DNA of 13,767 bases from Propionibacteriaceae bacterium. Its GTDB lineage: Bacteria; Actinomycetota; Actinomycetes; Propionibacteriales; Propionibacteriaceae. Shown piece after piece: positions 6,781 to 13,384 of this stretch (position 1 is the first letter of the stretch; each line of letters begins with the position of its first letter). The stretch spans positions 12,879 through 26,645 of the forward strand of contig PMBM01000045.1 in NCBI GenBank assembly GCA_003153855.1, read 5' to 3'. Both the position numbers and the translations under genes were made by a program. A model generated the notes under the pieces. That model saw only the letters and a program-made list of their open reading frames with translations. It searched no databases and had not been told where the DNA came from.

Positions 6781-7598
6781 CCGTCGTCTGAGCCTGGCTC
6801 GCCGAGCCCGACCGTTCGCGCCTGCTCGGTGATGAGCCGGGCCACGAGGGCAGGGTCGGCGGTCTGCGCGCCATGACCCTGCTCCGGCATGGTCGTAACA
6901 GTCGCGTGAGGCATGACCTCGGCCAGTGTCCGCGTCCTCTCTCCGAGGTGAGCCGGGCTCTTGCCGCCCGTCAGGAACAGCACGGGGGTCTGGATCGTCG
7001 CGTACGTCTCGACCCGGCGCCCGAGCCGGTCGATCGCGTCCATGTCCTCGATCTGCCGGGCCACGAACTTCTTGAGGTCCGGCATGAAGCCCGAGAAGAT
7101 GCCGGCCAGGTACGCGGTCGCGGCCGGGACCCGTACGGCGTCCTTGAGGAAGATCCGCAGGGCCGTTCCGATCTTGTCCTTGGCGAGCGCTGCACGGGCG
7201 CGCGCGACGCTGGTGGGGGTGCCCACGGGACCGTCGAGGACGATCGGCGGTTCGTACAGGACAGCGCCGGCGTATGCAGTCGGGTGGGCGACGAGCGCTT
7301 CCAGGGCCACGATCGCGCCGGAGGAGTGGCCCACGATGAGACACGGAGCGTTGAAGGTGGCCGTCAGTGCAGCGAGATCGTCGACCTCGCGGGCGAAGTC
7401 CGTGGCCGGGTCGGGAGACAGCTCCAGCCTGTACAGACGGCGCCGGATCCGTACGACGTGGAAGTCCTTGGCGAGCTCCCCCGCCACCGGGCCCCAAGGC
7501 GACTCGTCGCTCATCCCGCCGTGGACGATGAGGATCGTCGGCCCCTCCCCCTCCTCGGCGAGGACGACGAGAGTTCCGTCAGCAGACTGGACGGTCAA
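6756..7598 (-). CDS. Alpha/beta hydrolase (TTG start proposed)
   Basis: A 280-aa cytoplasmic alpha/beta-fold hydrolase. Numbered from TTG 7598: the oxyanion motif VHGG (25-28), the nucleophile elbow GHSSG with Ser92, VLYEPP (114-119), a cap region to about 200, PVLFLTGGKSP (205-215) after strand 6, and the catalytic His242 in EQGHGAQ. At the usual acid position near GGKSP there is Lys-Ser instead of an obvious Asp/Glu, so the acid may come from elsewhere. A GTG at 7607 is in frame, but it forms the end of a full AGGAGGTG Shine-Dalgarno (7612-7605). That site is correctly placed, 6 nt, for TTG 7598 (protein begins TVQSADGTLVV). The stop lies inside the convergent DUF427 gene. It could be an esterase, a lactonase or a haloperoxidase-like enzyme; substrate unknown. 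Confidence 0.87.
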   Translation of the reverse strand: MTVQSADGTLVVLAEEGEGPTILIVHGGMSDESPWGPVAGELAKDFHVVRIRRRLYRLELSPDPATDFAREVDDLAALTATFNAPCLIVGHSSGAIVALEALVAHPTAYAGAVLYEPPIVLDGPVGTPTSVARARAALAKDKIGTALRIFLKDAVRVPAATAYLAGIFSGFMPDLKKFVARQIEDMDAIDRLGRRVETYATIQTPVLFLTGGKSPAHLGERTRTLAEVMPHATVTTMPEQGHGAQTADPALVARLITEQARTVGLGEPGSDDGHHSDVPG

Positions 7599-7604
7599 CG
7601 CGAC

Positions 7605-7612
7605 CACCTCCT
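7605..7612 (-). promoter_or_regulatory. Start-deciding Shine-Dalgarno AGGAGGTG
   Basis: The minus strand reads AGGAGGTG, then GTCGCG, then TTG. The octamer is complementary to the canonical 16S rRNA 3' tail. Its last three bases are the GTG that a gene finder could take as start codon, which would leave no spacing between ribosome site and start. The TTG 6 nt further on has ideal spacing. Confidence 0.7.
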
Positions 7613-7646
7613 GGACCCGAGGCTAGTCCCGACGTCCGACATCTCG

Positions 7647-7664
7647 GCCGGCCAGCGGGCCGGC
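7647..7664. promoter_or_regulatory. GC-rich inverted repeat in divergent intergenic region
   Basis: GCCGGCC-AGCG-GGCCGGC is a perfect 7-bp inverted repeat with a 4-nt loop, about midway between the divergent hydrolase and dehydrogenase start codons. It could be an operator shared by both genes or a short RNA hairpin in either leader. Short GC palindromes do arise by chance in DNA of this composition. Confidence 0.3.
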
Positions 7665-7704
7665 TTCCGCGCAGGGTTCGCCACGGGGGTGGGAGACTCG
7701 GTCC

Positions 7705-8622
7705 GTGCTGACGGTGACCGTGCCCGACCAGGAACTGCTGGACCGACTGAGCGACATGAGCGACCGCGTGGAGCTCGTGCTGTGGGACCTGCTGAGTCCA
7801 CTACCCACTGACGTCGCACAGCGGGTACGGGTCGTACAGATCGGCCACTACTGGGCGGCGCCCGAGCGGTGGAAGCGGCTGTACGAGACGCCGAACCTCG
7901 AGTACGTGATGCTGCCGTCGGCCGGTTTCGAGCACGCCATCCCCCGGGTGCCACCCGGCACGATCCTGTGCAACGGGCGAGGCGTGCACTCGACCGGTAC
8001 GTCGGAGCTGGCACTCGCGCTGATCCTGGCATCACAACGGGGCCTGGTCGACGCGCTGGCAGCGCAACGCGACGGCCACTGGTACAACCCGGAGCTCCCG
8101 TCCCTGGCCGACCGGCGCGTGCTGGTCGTCGGTGCCGGCTCGGTGGCCCAGGCGGTCGTCGATCGCCTGGTGCCGTTCGAGGTCGAGATCACGCAGGTCG
8201 CCCGTACAGCCCGTGACGGCGTCCACGGCATCGACGAGCTCGTACCGCTGCTGCGCGCCGCCGACATCGTCGTGCTCACGGTGCCCGGGTCACCCGAGAC
8301 CCACCACCTGCTCGACGCGACCACCCTCGCCGCGCTGCCCGACGGTGCGCTGGTCGTCAACGTCGCGCGCGGGCCCGTGGTCGACACGGACGCGCTCCTG
8401 ACCGAGCTGCAGTCGGGCCGCCTGCGCGCCGCGCTCGACGTGACCGACCCCGAGCCGCTGCCCAGCGACCACCCGCTGTGGCACGCGCCGAACACGATCA
8501 TCACCGCGCACCAGGGCGGGAACTCGGATGCCACGTACGGACGGGTGGCGTCGCTCGTGCGACGCCAGCTCGAACACCTCCTGGCCGGCGAGGAGCCCGA
8601 GAACGTTGTCGCGCGCCTCTAG
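7705..8622 (+). CDS. D-2-hydroxyacid dehydrogenase (NAD(P)-dependent)
   Basis: A 305-aa cytoplasmic enzyme of the D-isomer-specific 2-hydroxyacid dehydrogenase family, interconverting a 2-oxoacid and a D-2-hydroxyacid. The GTG at 7705 has GGGAG 9 nt upstream. The N-terminal catalytic-domain half (1-98) includes MLPSAGFEH. The Rossmann nucleotide-binding domain (about 99-272) carries VLVVGAGSVAQAV (139-151); Ala148 replaces the third glycine of the classic motif. Catalytic residues sit in their usual places: Arg222 in VNVARGPVVD, Glu250 in TDPEPLP and His269 in TAHQGG. DELVPLLRAADIVVLTVP (177-194) is also typical. It is slightly shorter than the about 320-residue norm. Substrate cannot be told. 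It diverges from the hydrolase and is followed after 51 nt by a TetR-like gene with its own probable -10 box. Confidence 0.92.
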   Translation: MLTVTVPDQELLDRLSDMSDRVELVLWDLLSPLPTDVAQRVRVVQIGHYWAAPERWKRLYETPNLEYVMLPSAGFEHAIPRVPPGTILCNGRGVHSTGTSELALALILASQRGLVDALAAQRDGHWYNPELPSLADRRVLVVGAGSVAQAVVDRLVPFEVEITQVARTARDGVHGIDELVPLLRAADIVVLTVPGSPETHHLLDATTLAALPDGALVVNVARGPVVDTDALLTELQSGRLRAALDVTDPEPLPSDHPLWHAPNTIITAHQGGNSDATYGRVASLVRRQLEHLLAGEEPENVVARL

Positions 8623-8636
8623 ACGGGCTGGCCCTC

Positions 8637-8642
8637 TAGGAT
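8637..8642 (+). promoter_or_regulatory. Probable -10 box of TetR-like gene
   Basis: TAGGAT in the 51-nt gap after the dehydrogenase stop. Transcription from it would give a leader of about 25 nt containing the Shine-Dalgarno AAGGTGAGG before ATG 8674. No correctly spaced -35 is visible (TTGTCG at 8606 is 25 nt away). Confidence 0.35.
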
Positions 8643-8673
8643 CAGGAACCCCACAGCTGGTGAAGGTGAGGTC

Positions 8674-9492
8674 ATGAGTCCCCGTCCGGTCCCTCACAAG
8701 GACGACCTGACCGCTGCCGCATTCCTGGATGCCGGCGCAGCCCTCATCGACGCGATGCTGGTGGCCGAGCCGTCGAGCGCACTCCCACCGCGTTTGCGCC
8801 AGCTGCACTATCCGGCGCCGCTGGAGTGGATCCGGATCGAGGACGTGCTGCGGCTCGTCGGCGGGTCCGCTTCGGCCGGGCGCAAGGCGTTCTACAACCG
8901 GTGGCCGACCAAGGACGACTACATCCGCGACTGCTTCATCCACACGCTGCTCTACCGCGATCGCACGGGCGTGCCGCTCGAGAACGTTGCCACGATCCAG
9001 GGCTTGCTCAAGAACCTGGACGTGCCGCTCCCGCTGCGGGTACGGCAGGTGGCGTCGGCCCTCGCCGCCGGGCTGCTCAACGACCCTCGGGCCTCCTTGC
9101 TGTCGCACGCCGCTGTGATGGTGCACCACGATCCGGAGACGGCCGAGGTAGTCATCGAGGCGAGCGCGCGGGAGCGCGAGACGTGGCGCGTCGCGTACCA
9201 AGGGGTGTTCGACGACGCCGGCCTCGTGCTGCGGCCCGGCTGGACCATCGACGGCCTCATCGTCATCGTCCAGATGATGATCGACGGGATGGTCATGAGC
9301 CATCGCGTGGGGGTCACGGAGACGGCCCGGGACAACGCCGCGCTGGCGGCCTCGCTGGGCGACGCACTGGTCGCCCTCCTCGGCTCCGCGGTCGACTGGG
9401 AGCAGGACGGCGAGACCGTCGACGCCTGGATCGAGGACCGCTACACGGCGCGCCAGGCCACGGGCGAGCCGCCGGAGCCTTCGCCCTCGTAG
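8674..9492 (+). CDS. TetR-like transcriptional regulator with an expanded N-terminal region
   Basis: A 272-aa protein with ATG and a good Shine-Dalgarno (AAGGTGAGG). Residues about 52-90 read as the TetR helix-turn-helix and following helix: IRIEDVLRLVGG, SAGRKAFYNRWPTKDDYIRDCF. The FYNRWPTKDDY ending is close to the family pattern (LY.HF..K..L). Helix 1 appears to be AAFLDAGAALIDAML (15-29), but about 20 residues (AEPSSALPPRLRQLHYPAPL) separate it from helix 2, where ordinary TetR proteins have only a few. The helical C-terminal domain runs to about 240 and a polar Pro/Glu/Ser tail follows. It is longer than the usual 190-220 residues. The neighbouring dehydrogenase is a possible target; ligand and operator unknown. 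Confidence 0.75.
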   Translation: MSPRPVPHKDDLTAAAFLDAGAALIDAMLVAEPSSALPPRLRQLHYPAPLEWIRIEDVLRLVGGSASAGRKAFYNRWPTKDDYIRDCFIHTLLYRDRTGVPLENVATIQGLLKNLDVPLPLRVRQVASALAAGLLNDPRASLLSHAAVMVHHDPETAEVVIEASARERETWRVAYQGVFDDAGLVLRPGWTIDGLIVIVQMMIDGMVMSHRVGVTETARDNAALAASLGDALVALLGSAVDWEQDGETVDAWIEDRYTARQATGEPPEPSPS

Positions 9493-9553
9493 GGAGACAA
9501 CCGAGTTCCCTTACGTCCAAAACACCGAGCTCCACCGGGTAGGTCCGTACGGT

Positions 9554-9588
9554 GAGGTCCATAGAGCGTCCTCCCCCAGGTGGACCTC
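9554..9588. repeat. Inverted repeat, 8-bp arms, 19-nt loop
   Basis: GAGGTCCA (9554-9561) pairs with TGGACCTC (9581-9588), extendable by one T-G pair. It is about 60 nt after the TetR-like stop. An additional AGGTCC copy at 9541-9546 could compete for the same partner arm. There is no T-tract, so it is a weak terminator candidate. Confidence 0.4.
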
Positions 9589-9644
9589 GGTCGTTGGGTA
9601 GCCCATTTCGGAGTGCTTCCGGGTTCGCGTCGGAAGGTGGGCAG

Positions 9645-9669
9645 GCCTGTCGGATCTCTCCCGACAGGC
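9645..9669. terminator. Hairpin, 9-bp stem and 7-nt loop
   Basis: GCCTGTCGG (9645-9653) pairs perfectly with CCGACAGGC (9661-9669) around ATCTCTC. The GC-rich stem has a normal terminator loop size but no T-tract on either strand. It is plausible as a U-less actinobacterial terminator for the TetR-like gene. Confidence 0.45.
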
Positions 9670-9690
9670 GCCCGGCGAGACCGAAACGAC

Positions 9691-9736
9691 GTTCCCGGGC
9701 TTATGACCCACCAGGGTTGGTCATAAGCCCGGGGAC
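9691..9736. terminator. Long 18-bp hairpin at the end of the cupin gene
   Basis: Arms at 9691-9708 and 9719-9736 are inverted copies (15 bp perfect inner stem, one G-T wobble, then two more pairs) around a 10-nt loop, CACCAGGGTT. It begins 4 nt beyond the cupin stop on the minus strand, and a weak T-run (CGTTTCGG) follows in that direction. This is the strongest hairpin in the window and probably terminates the cupin transcript, perhaps in both directions. Confidence 0.65.
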
Positions 9737-9740
9737 CCCT

Positions 9741-10112
9741 TCATCCCACGCCTCCCGGCAGCTCGCGCGTGGCAGCGGTGAGCTCACCTCCGGCATCGCC
9801 GGTGTTGACCGTGCCGATGGGTTCGATGAGCAGCGCACGCACCTCGCCGTTCGCCAACGGGCAGTGCTCGACACCGCGGGGCACCACGTACAGGTCGCCA
9901 GGCCCCAGCCGTACATCCCCGTCGCGTAGCTGGATGGTGAGATCCCCCGACCAGACGAGGAACAGCTCGTCGGTGTCCGCGTGGCTGTGCCAGACGAACT
10001 CACCGAGCAGCTTGACCACCTTGACCTCGTAGTCGTTGACGCTCGCGACCCGGTGTGGCTGCCACGGGGCGCCGACGGCCTCGAACGCGTCATCGAGATT
10101 GCGGATCACCAT
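9741..10112 (-). CDS. Small cupin-domain protein
   Basis: A 123-aa single-domain cupin, a metal-binding beta-barrel. Motif 1 is GEFVWHSHADTDELFLVWSG (37-56), with metal ligands His42, His44 and Glu49. Motif 2 is GDLYVVPRGVEHCPLAN (72-88), with His83; its spacing matches the cupin consensus G(X)5PXG(X)2H(X)3N exactly. All four metal ligands are present, so an enzyme or sugar/phenol-binding role is possible, but single-domain cupins are too varied to assign one. The frame extends to 10265, yet the homology begins at ATG 10112, which follows TACACT-N6 and is probably leaderless. It is divergent from the sugar-transport operon, sharing a 116-nt control region, so joint regulation is possible. Confidence 0.88.
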   Translation of the reverse strand: MVIRNLDDAFEAVGAPWQPHRVASVNDYEVKVVKLLGEFVWHSHADTDELFLVWSGDLTIQLRDGDVRLGPGDLYVVPRGVEHCPLANGEVRALLIEPIGTVNTGDAGGELTAATRELPGGVG

Positions 10113-10228
10113 CCCGGGAGTGTAGGGCGGCGCAGGAACCACACACGGTTTCGGCTCATCAGGGGACCTCTGCGGGTTTCGCGATCGGTCGTGGCGGGTA
10201 GTCCGGAAGTACGGATTCGGAGGACCCC
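10113..10228. promoter_or_regulatory. Divergent control region, cupin and sugar-transport operon
   Basis: On the minus strand TACACT (10124-10119) lies six bases (CCCGGG) before the cupin ATG and is the likely -10 box. On the plus strand GGAGGA (10219-10224) is a clear Shine-Dalgarno for the lipoprotein gene, but no -10/-35 pair stands out. GGTTTCG occurs twice (near 10148 and 10175), and TCCG-N6-CGGA lies just before the Shine-Dalgarno. I see no convincing LacI-type operator. Confidence 0.4.
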
Positions 10229-11560
10229 ATGTCATCGACGACATCACTCGCAGGCCGCGCCTCAATCGCCGCTCGCCTCATCACCCTCTCTCTCGCAGCA
10301 GCACTGGCACTCGCCGGCTGCTCGGGGTCGGCACCAGGGGGGTCGGCATCGGTGCCCTCGGACCCGTCACAGGTGAAGGGAGACCTCAACATCGTGGTCT
10401 CGAGCGCCGCAGGTTCCGACGCCGGCTTCAAGGCCGTCAACGAGGCGTTCACCGCCAAGTACCCGAACGTGAAGGTCAACTTCAGCGCAGTACCGAACGA
10501 GAACTACAACCAGACACGGACGTCCCGGCTGACCGCCGGAAGCATCGACCTGGTCGTGGCCAACCCCCGGGAGCTCCCCAGCTACGTACCCGCCGCCAAC
10601 GAGGGCGACGACGCCCGCCTCGCGGATGCCGGCGGCTGGGTCGACCTGACCGGCCAGCCCTTCATGAGCAAGTTCACGCCGACGGTGCTCGACCAGATCA
10701 AGTACAAGGGCAAGAACTACACCGTGCCGACGGGCCTGTCGTACTACTCGGGCCTCACGTACAACAAGAAGATCTTCGCCGACAACAACCTCAAGATCCC
10801 GACGACCTGGGACGAGTTCATCGCGCTCTGCGACGCGCTGAAGGCCAAGGGCATCACGCCGATCTCGATCGGCGGCAAGGACACGGCCGGCGTGATCATG
10901 CTGAGCATCGTCCAGTCGCTCTTCCCGACCGCCGCCAACAAGCAGGACCTGGCCAAGGGGCTGTACGGCTACACGGTCAAGCTGAACGAGGGCCAGCAGC
11001 TCGAGGTGCTCAAGAAGACCCAGCAGGTCTACACGTACGGTCAGGCGAACTTCGCGGGCTCGAACTACTCGCAGATGACCGCCGACTTCCTGACCGGCAA
11101 GGCCGCGATGATCTCCGACGGTACGTGGAACGTCGGCGCTCTCCGCGGCGCCAACAAGGTGGACTTCGGCTACTTCCCGCTGCCGGCGAGCAACACCGCA
11201 GCCGACAACGTCTCGCTGGGCGGCAAGGTCGAGCTGAGCCTCGGCGTTCCGAGCAACGCGAAGAACATCCCCGCCGCGATGGCCTGGCTCCAGGTGTTCG
11301 CCGACAACTACAACACCTTCAACGCTCAGGCCGGCTTCGCACCCTCCCAGACCGGGGCGACCGGCGACGCCTTCTACACCGACATCGCCGCGTACACGAA
11401 GACGTTCCAGCCAGCCTGGGACACCATCTGGATCGCCAACACCAAAGCCGGCCAGGCTGCGGCGCGGCCGTTCAACTGGGAGGCCGTGACCCCGATGGGC
11501 TCGGGCGACGCCCAGGCGGCCGCCAATGCGGCCGAGAAGGACTGGGAAGCCGGGAAGTGA
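10229..11560 (+). CDS. ABC transporter extracellular sugar-binding lipoprotein (CUT1)
   Basis: A 443-aa solute-binding protein of the carbohydrate (CUT1, family-1) type, anchored outside the membrane. It has a basic N-terminus, a hydrophobic stretch (LITLSLAAALALAG), then the lipobox LAGC with Cys31 as the lipidation site and a Ser/Gly/Pro linker. The mature part starts with the strand GDLNIVVSS. It shows the usual order of family motifs: FTAKYPNVKVNF, then TVPTGLSYYSGLTYNKKIF (hinge region), IPTTWDEF, a TADFLTGKAAMISDGTWNVG block, and a final helical region. Length is typical. GGAGGA precedes ATG 10229 by 4 nt. Its stop overlaps the next start (GTGA), so it is translationally coupled to the permeases. 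The bound sugar is unknown; the downstream GH130 gene hints at a mannose- or related oligosaccharide. Confidence 0.95.
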   Translation: MSSTTSLAGRASIAARLITLSLAAALALAGCSGSAPGGSASVPSDPSQVKGDLNIVVSSAAGSDAGFKAVNEAFTAKYPNVKVNFSAVPNENYNQTRTSRLTAGSIDLVVANPRELPSYVPAANEGDDARLADAGGWVDLTGQPFMSKFTPTVLDQIKYKGKNYTVPTGLSYYSGLTYNKKIFADNNLKIPTTWDEFIALCDALKAKGITPISIGGKDTAGVIMLSIVQSLFPTAANKQDLAKGLYGYTVKLNEGQQLEVLKKTQQVYTYGQANFAGSNYSQMTADFLTGKAAMISDGTWNVGALRGANKVDFGYFPLPASNTAADNVSLGGKVELSLGVPSNAKNIPAAMAWLQVFADNYNTFNAQAGFAPSQTGATGDAFYTDIAAYTKTFQPAWDTIWIANTKAGQAAARPFNWEAVTPMGSGDAQAAANAAEKDWEAGK

Positions 11561-12486
11561 GCGGTTCGAAGGTGGCGTCGCGCAGCTACATCGTCTTCGG
11601 GCGCCGCTCCACCGCTCAGCTCACGTTCGCCCTCGGGATCGCTCTCGTCGTCGTGTTCTCGCTGGTGCCCGCGGTCGGGATCCTCGTGATCTCGTTCACG
11701 GACATCCGCTCCCTGCCGTACCTGGCGACGCACTGGGTCGGGCTGGAGAACTACCAGACGTTCTTCTCCTCGGCCCAGCTCGCCTACAACCTGTCGGCTC
11801 TGCGCAACACGTTCGTGTTCGCGATCGCCGTGACGATCTTCCAGAACCTGATCGCCCTGCTCATCGCGGTGCTGCTCAACCAGCGGCTCCGGGGCCGCAA
11901 CCTCGCCCGGGCGGTCGTCTTCCTCCCGACCATCCTCGGCGTGACGGTGATCGGACTGATCTTCTCGCTGATCTTCAACCCGTCGGCCGGACCGGCGGCT
12001 CGGGTCTGGGCGGCGTTCGGCGCCTCGTCGGCCTTCTTCGGCGACCCGAAGCTGGCGATGACGCTGGTCATCTTCGTACAGGTCTGGAGCGGCATCGGGG
12101 TGGCTGTGGTGATCTACCTCGCCGGGCTGCAGGCGATCCCGTCCGAGCTGTACGAGGTCGCCAGCATCGACGGAGCCACGGCCTGGCAGCGGCTCCGGTT
12201 CGTGACGATCCCGCTGCTGGCGCCGTCGGTGACGGCGAACACGCTGCTCTGCATCATCGGGTCGCTCCAGAGCTACCAGCTCATCTACGTGCTCACCGGC
12301 CCGATCAACCCGGCCACCCAGGTCCTCAGCCTCGCGATCTTCACGCAAGGCTTCGGCGGACCCCAGGGAGGGACAGTCCAGTCCCAGGGGTACGCCGCGG
12401 CGATCTCGATCGTCCAGTTCGTCATCGTGGCGGTCGTCTCGCTGGCCGCTCTCGCCTACCTCCGTCGCAGGGAGACATCGCTATGA
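11557..12486 (+). CDS. ABC sugar transporter permease 1 (CUT1, MalF/UgpA-like)
   Basis: A 309-aa inner-membrane permease. The first hydrophobic segment is about 22-47, with further segments near 84-108, 118-141, 167-190, 222-246 and 283-303, so six TM. The cytoplasmic EAA loop that docks the ATPase is EVASIDGATAWQ (200-211) followed by RLRFVTIPLLAP. The GTG start at 11557 overlaps the TGA of the lipoprotein gene (GTGA). A second GTG at 11572 is possible, but the coupled start has GGGAAG close by. It ends in an ATGA overlap with permease 2. It lacks the long periplasmic loop of enterobacterial MalF, as is usual for actinobacterial CUT1 systems. Confidence 0.95.
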   Translation: MSGSKVASRSYIVFGRRSTAQLTFALGIALVVVFSLVPAVGILVISFTDIRSLPYLATHWVGLENYQTFFSSAQLAYNLSALRNTFVFAIAVTIFQNLIALLIAVLLNQRLRGRNLARAVVFLPTILGVTVIGLIFSLIFNPSAGPAARVWAAFGASSAFFGDPKLAMTLVIFVQVWSGIGVAVVIYLAGLQAIPSELYEVASIDGATAWQRLRFVTIPLLAPSVTANTLLCIIGSLQSYQLIYVLTGPINPATQVLSLAIFTQGFGGPQGGTVQSQGYAAAISIVQFVIVAVVSLAALAYLRRRETSL

Positions 12487-13379
12487 CCACCCTCCCCGTC
12501 GTCGCACCGGCCGCACTGCAGGCCGCCGCCGTCCAGCACCCCGAGACCGCCCACGTCGGGCACCGGCGCAACAAGCCGCTCGCGGTCGTCTCGTACCTGC
12601 TGATGCTCGTCGTGGTCGTCATCTACGCGTACCCCTTGCTGTTCCTCATCAACACCGCGCTCAAGAGCAACAACGAGTTCCTGGTCAACCCGACCGGGCT
12701 CGTACAGTCACCGCAGCTCGCGAACTTCGCGTCCGCCTGGCGGCAGGGCAACTTCGGCGCGTACGTGCTCAACTCCGTGCTCTACACGTTCGTCGCCGCC
12801 GGACTCGGCACGGTGATGTCGCTGCTGGTCGGCTTCCCCGTCGCCCGCGGCTACGTCAAGCACCCGCGGGTCTGGCAAGGGCTGTTCGCGGCCATGCTGT
12901 TCCTGCCCAACACGCTGGTGACCGTCTTCCAGCTCGCGCTGCGTCTCGGCCTGTACGACACAGCGCTGGGCTACATCCTCATCATGGCGTCGGGCGTCGG
13001 CGTGGGCCCGCTGCTCGTGACGGGCTACCTCAGCTCGATTCCGCGCGAGATCGACGAGGCGGCCGCGATGGACGGGGCCGGCTACCTGCGCTACCTGTTC
13101 ACGTTCCTGCCCAGGCTCATGGCACCCGTACTGTCGACGGTGTTCATCCTGCAGGCGATCGGCGTCTGGAACGACATCATCCTGGCGACGATCCTCTTCC
13201 CGGACCAGACCAAGTGGCCGGTGACACTCGGGCTGTTCGCGTTCAAGGGCACGTACACCAGCCAGTGGAGCCTGCTCTCCGCCGCGACCCTGATCGTGGC
13301 CGCGCCGCTACTCACCGCGTACCTGTTCCTGCAGCGCTACCTCGTCGCGAGCGTCGTCGGCGGAGCCGTGAAAGGCTGA
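12483..13379 (+). CDS. ABC sugar transporter permease 2 (CUT1, MalG/UgpE-like)
   Basis: A 298-aa inner-membrane permease, partner of the preceding one. A polar 30-residue N-terminus is followed by TM1 (about 33-57), then further TM segments near 96-120, 133-156, 162-183, 215-240 and 265-285. The EAA loop reads EIDEAAAMDGAGYLRYLF (from 189), with the conserved Glu192-Ala-Ala and Gly198. The C-terminus QRYLVASVVGGAVKG is the standard MalG-type ending. ATG 12483 overlaps the upstream stop (ATGA) and has AGGGAGA upstream. No ATPase gene follows; the next gene is a GH130-type enzyme 5 nt further on. Confidence 0.95.
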   Translation: MTTLPVVAPAALQAAAVQHPETAHVGHRRNKPLAVVSYLLMLVVVVIYAYPLLFLINTALKSNNEFLVNPTGLVQSPQLANFASAWRQGNFGAYVLNSVLYTFVAAGLGTVMSLLVGFPVARGYVKHPRVWQGLFAAMLFLPNTLVTVFQLALRLGLYDTALGYILIMASGVGVGPLLVTGYLSSIPREIDEAAAMDGAGYLRYLFTFLPRLMAPVLSTVFILQAIGVWNDIILATILFPDQTKWPVTLGLFAFKGTYTSQWSLLSAATLIVAAPLLTAYLFLQRYLVASVVGGAVKG

Positions 13380-13384
13380 ACGTC

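Larger units (their letters stand above)
9493..9740. other. 248-nt gene-free convergent junction with three inverted repeats
   Basis: No convincing gene lies between the TetR-like stop and the cupin stop. The only minus-strand frame (66 codons, 9711-9511) starts inside a hairpin arm and has no recognisable content. The stretch holds three inverted repeats, listed separately. All other tail-to-tail gene pairs in the window are 4-9 nt apart or overlap, so the length and structure here stand out. The simplest reading is a set of bidirectional terminators; a small structured RNA is possible. Confidence 0.5.

Noticed and set aside
9511..9711. 66-codon minus-strand ORF in the convergent junction
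   Set aside because: It starts inside the long hairpin, has no ribosome site, and gives a sequence without recognisable features. It is better explained as non-coding.
9691..9736. Long inverted repeat as the terminal repeats of a miniature transposable element
   Set aside because: The arms are only 10 nt apart, no flanking target duplication is visible, and the position right after the cupin stop fits a terminator.
10113..10228. A LacI-type operator upstream of the sugar operon
   Set aside because: No near-palindrome with a central CG and suitable arms was found. CGATCG and the GGTTTCG repeats are too short to claim.
11526..13379. 617-codon open frame that could look like a fusion with permease 2
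   Set aside because: Only its last 298 residues are permease 2. The rest is an out-of-frame reading of permease 1, whose own frame has the transporter motifs and GTGA/ATGA overlaps.
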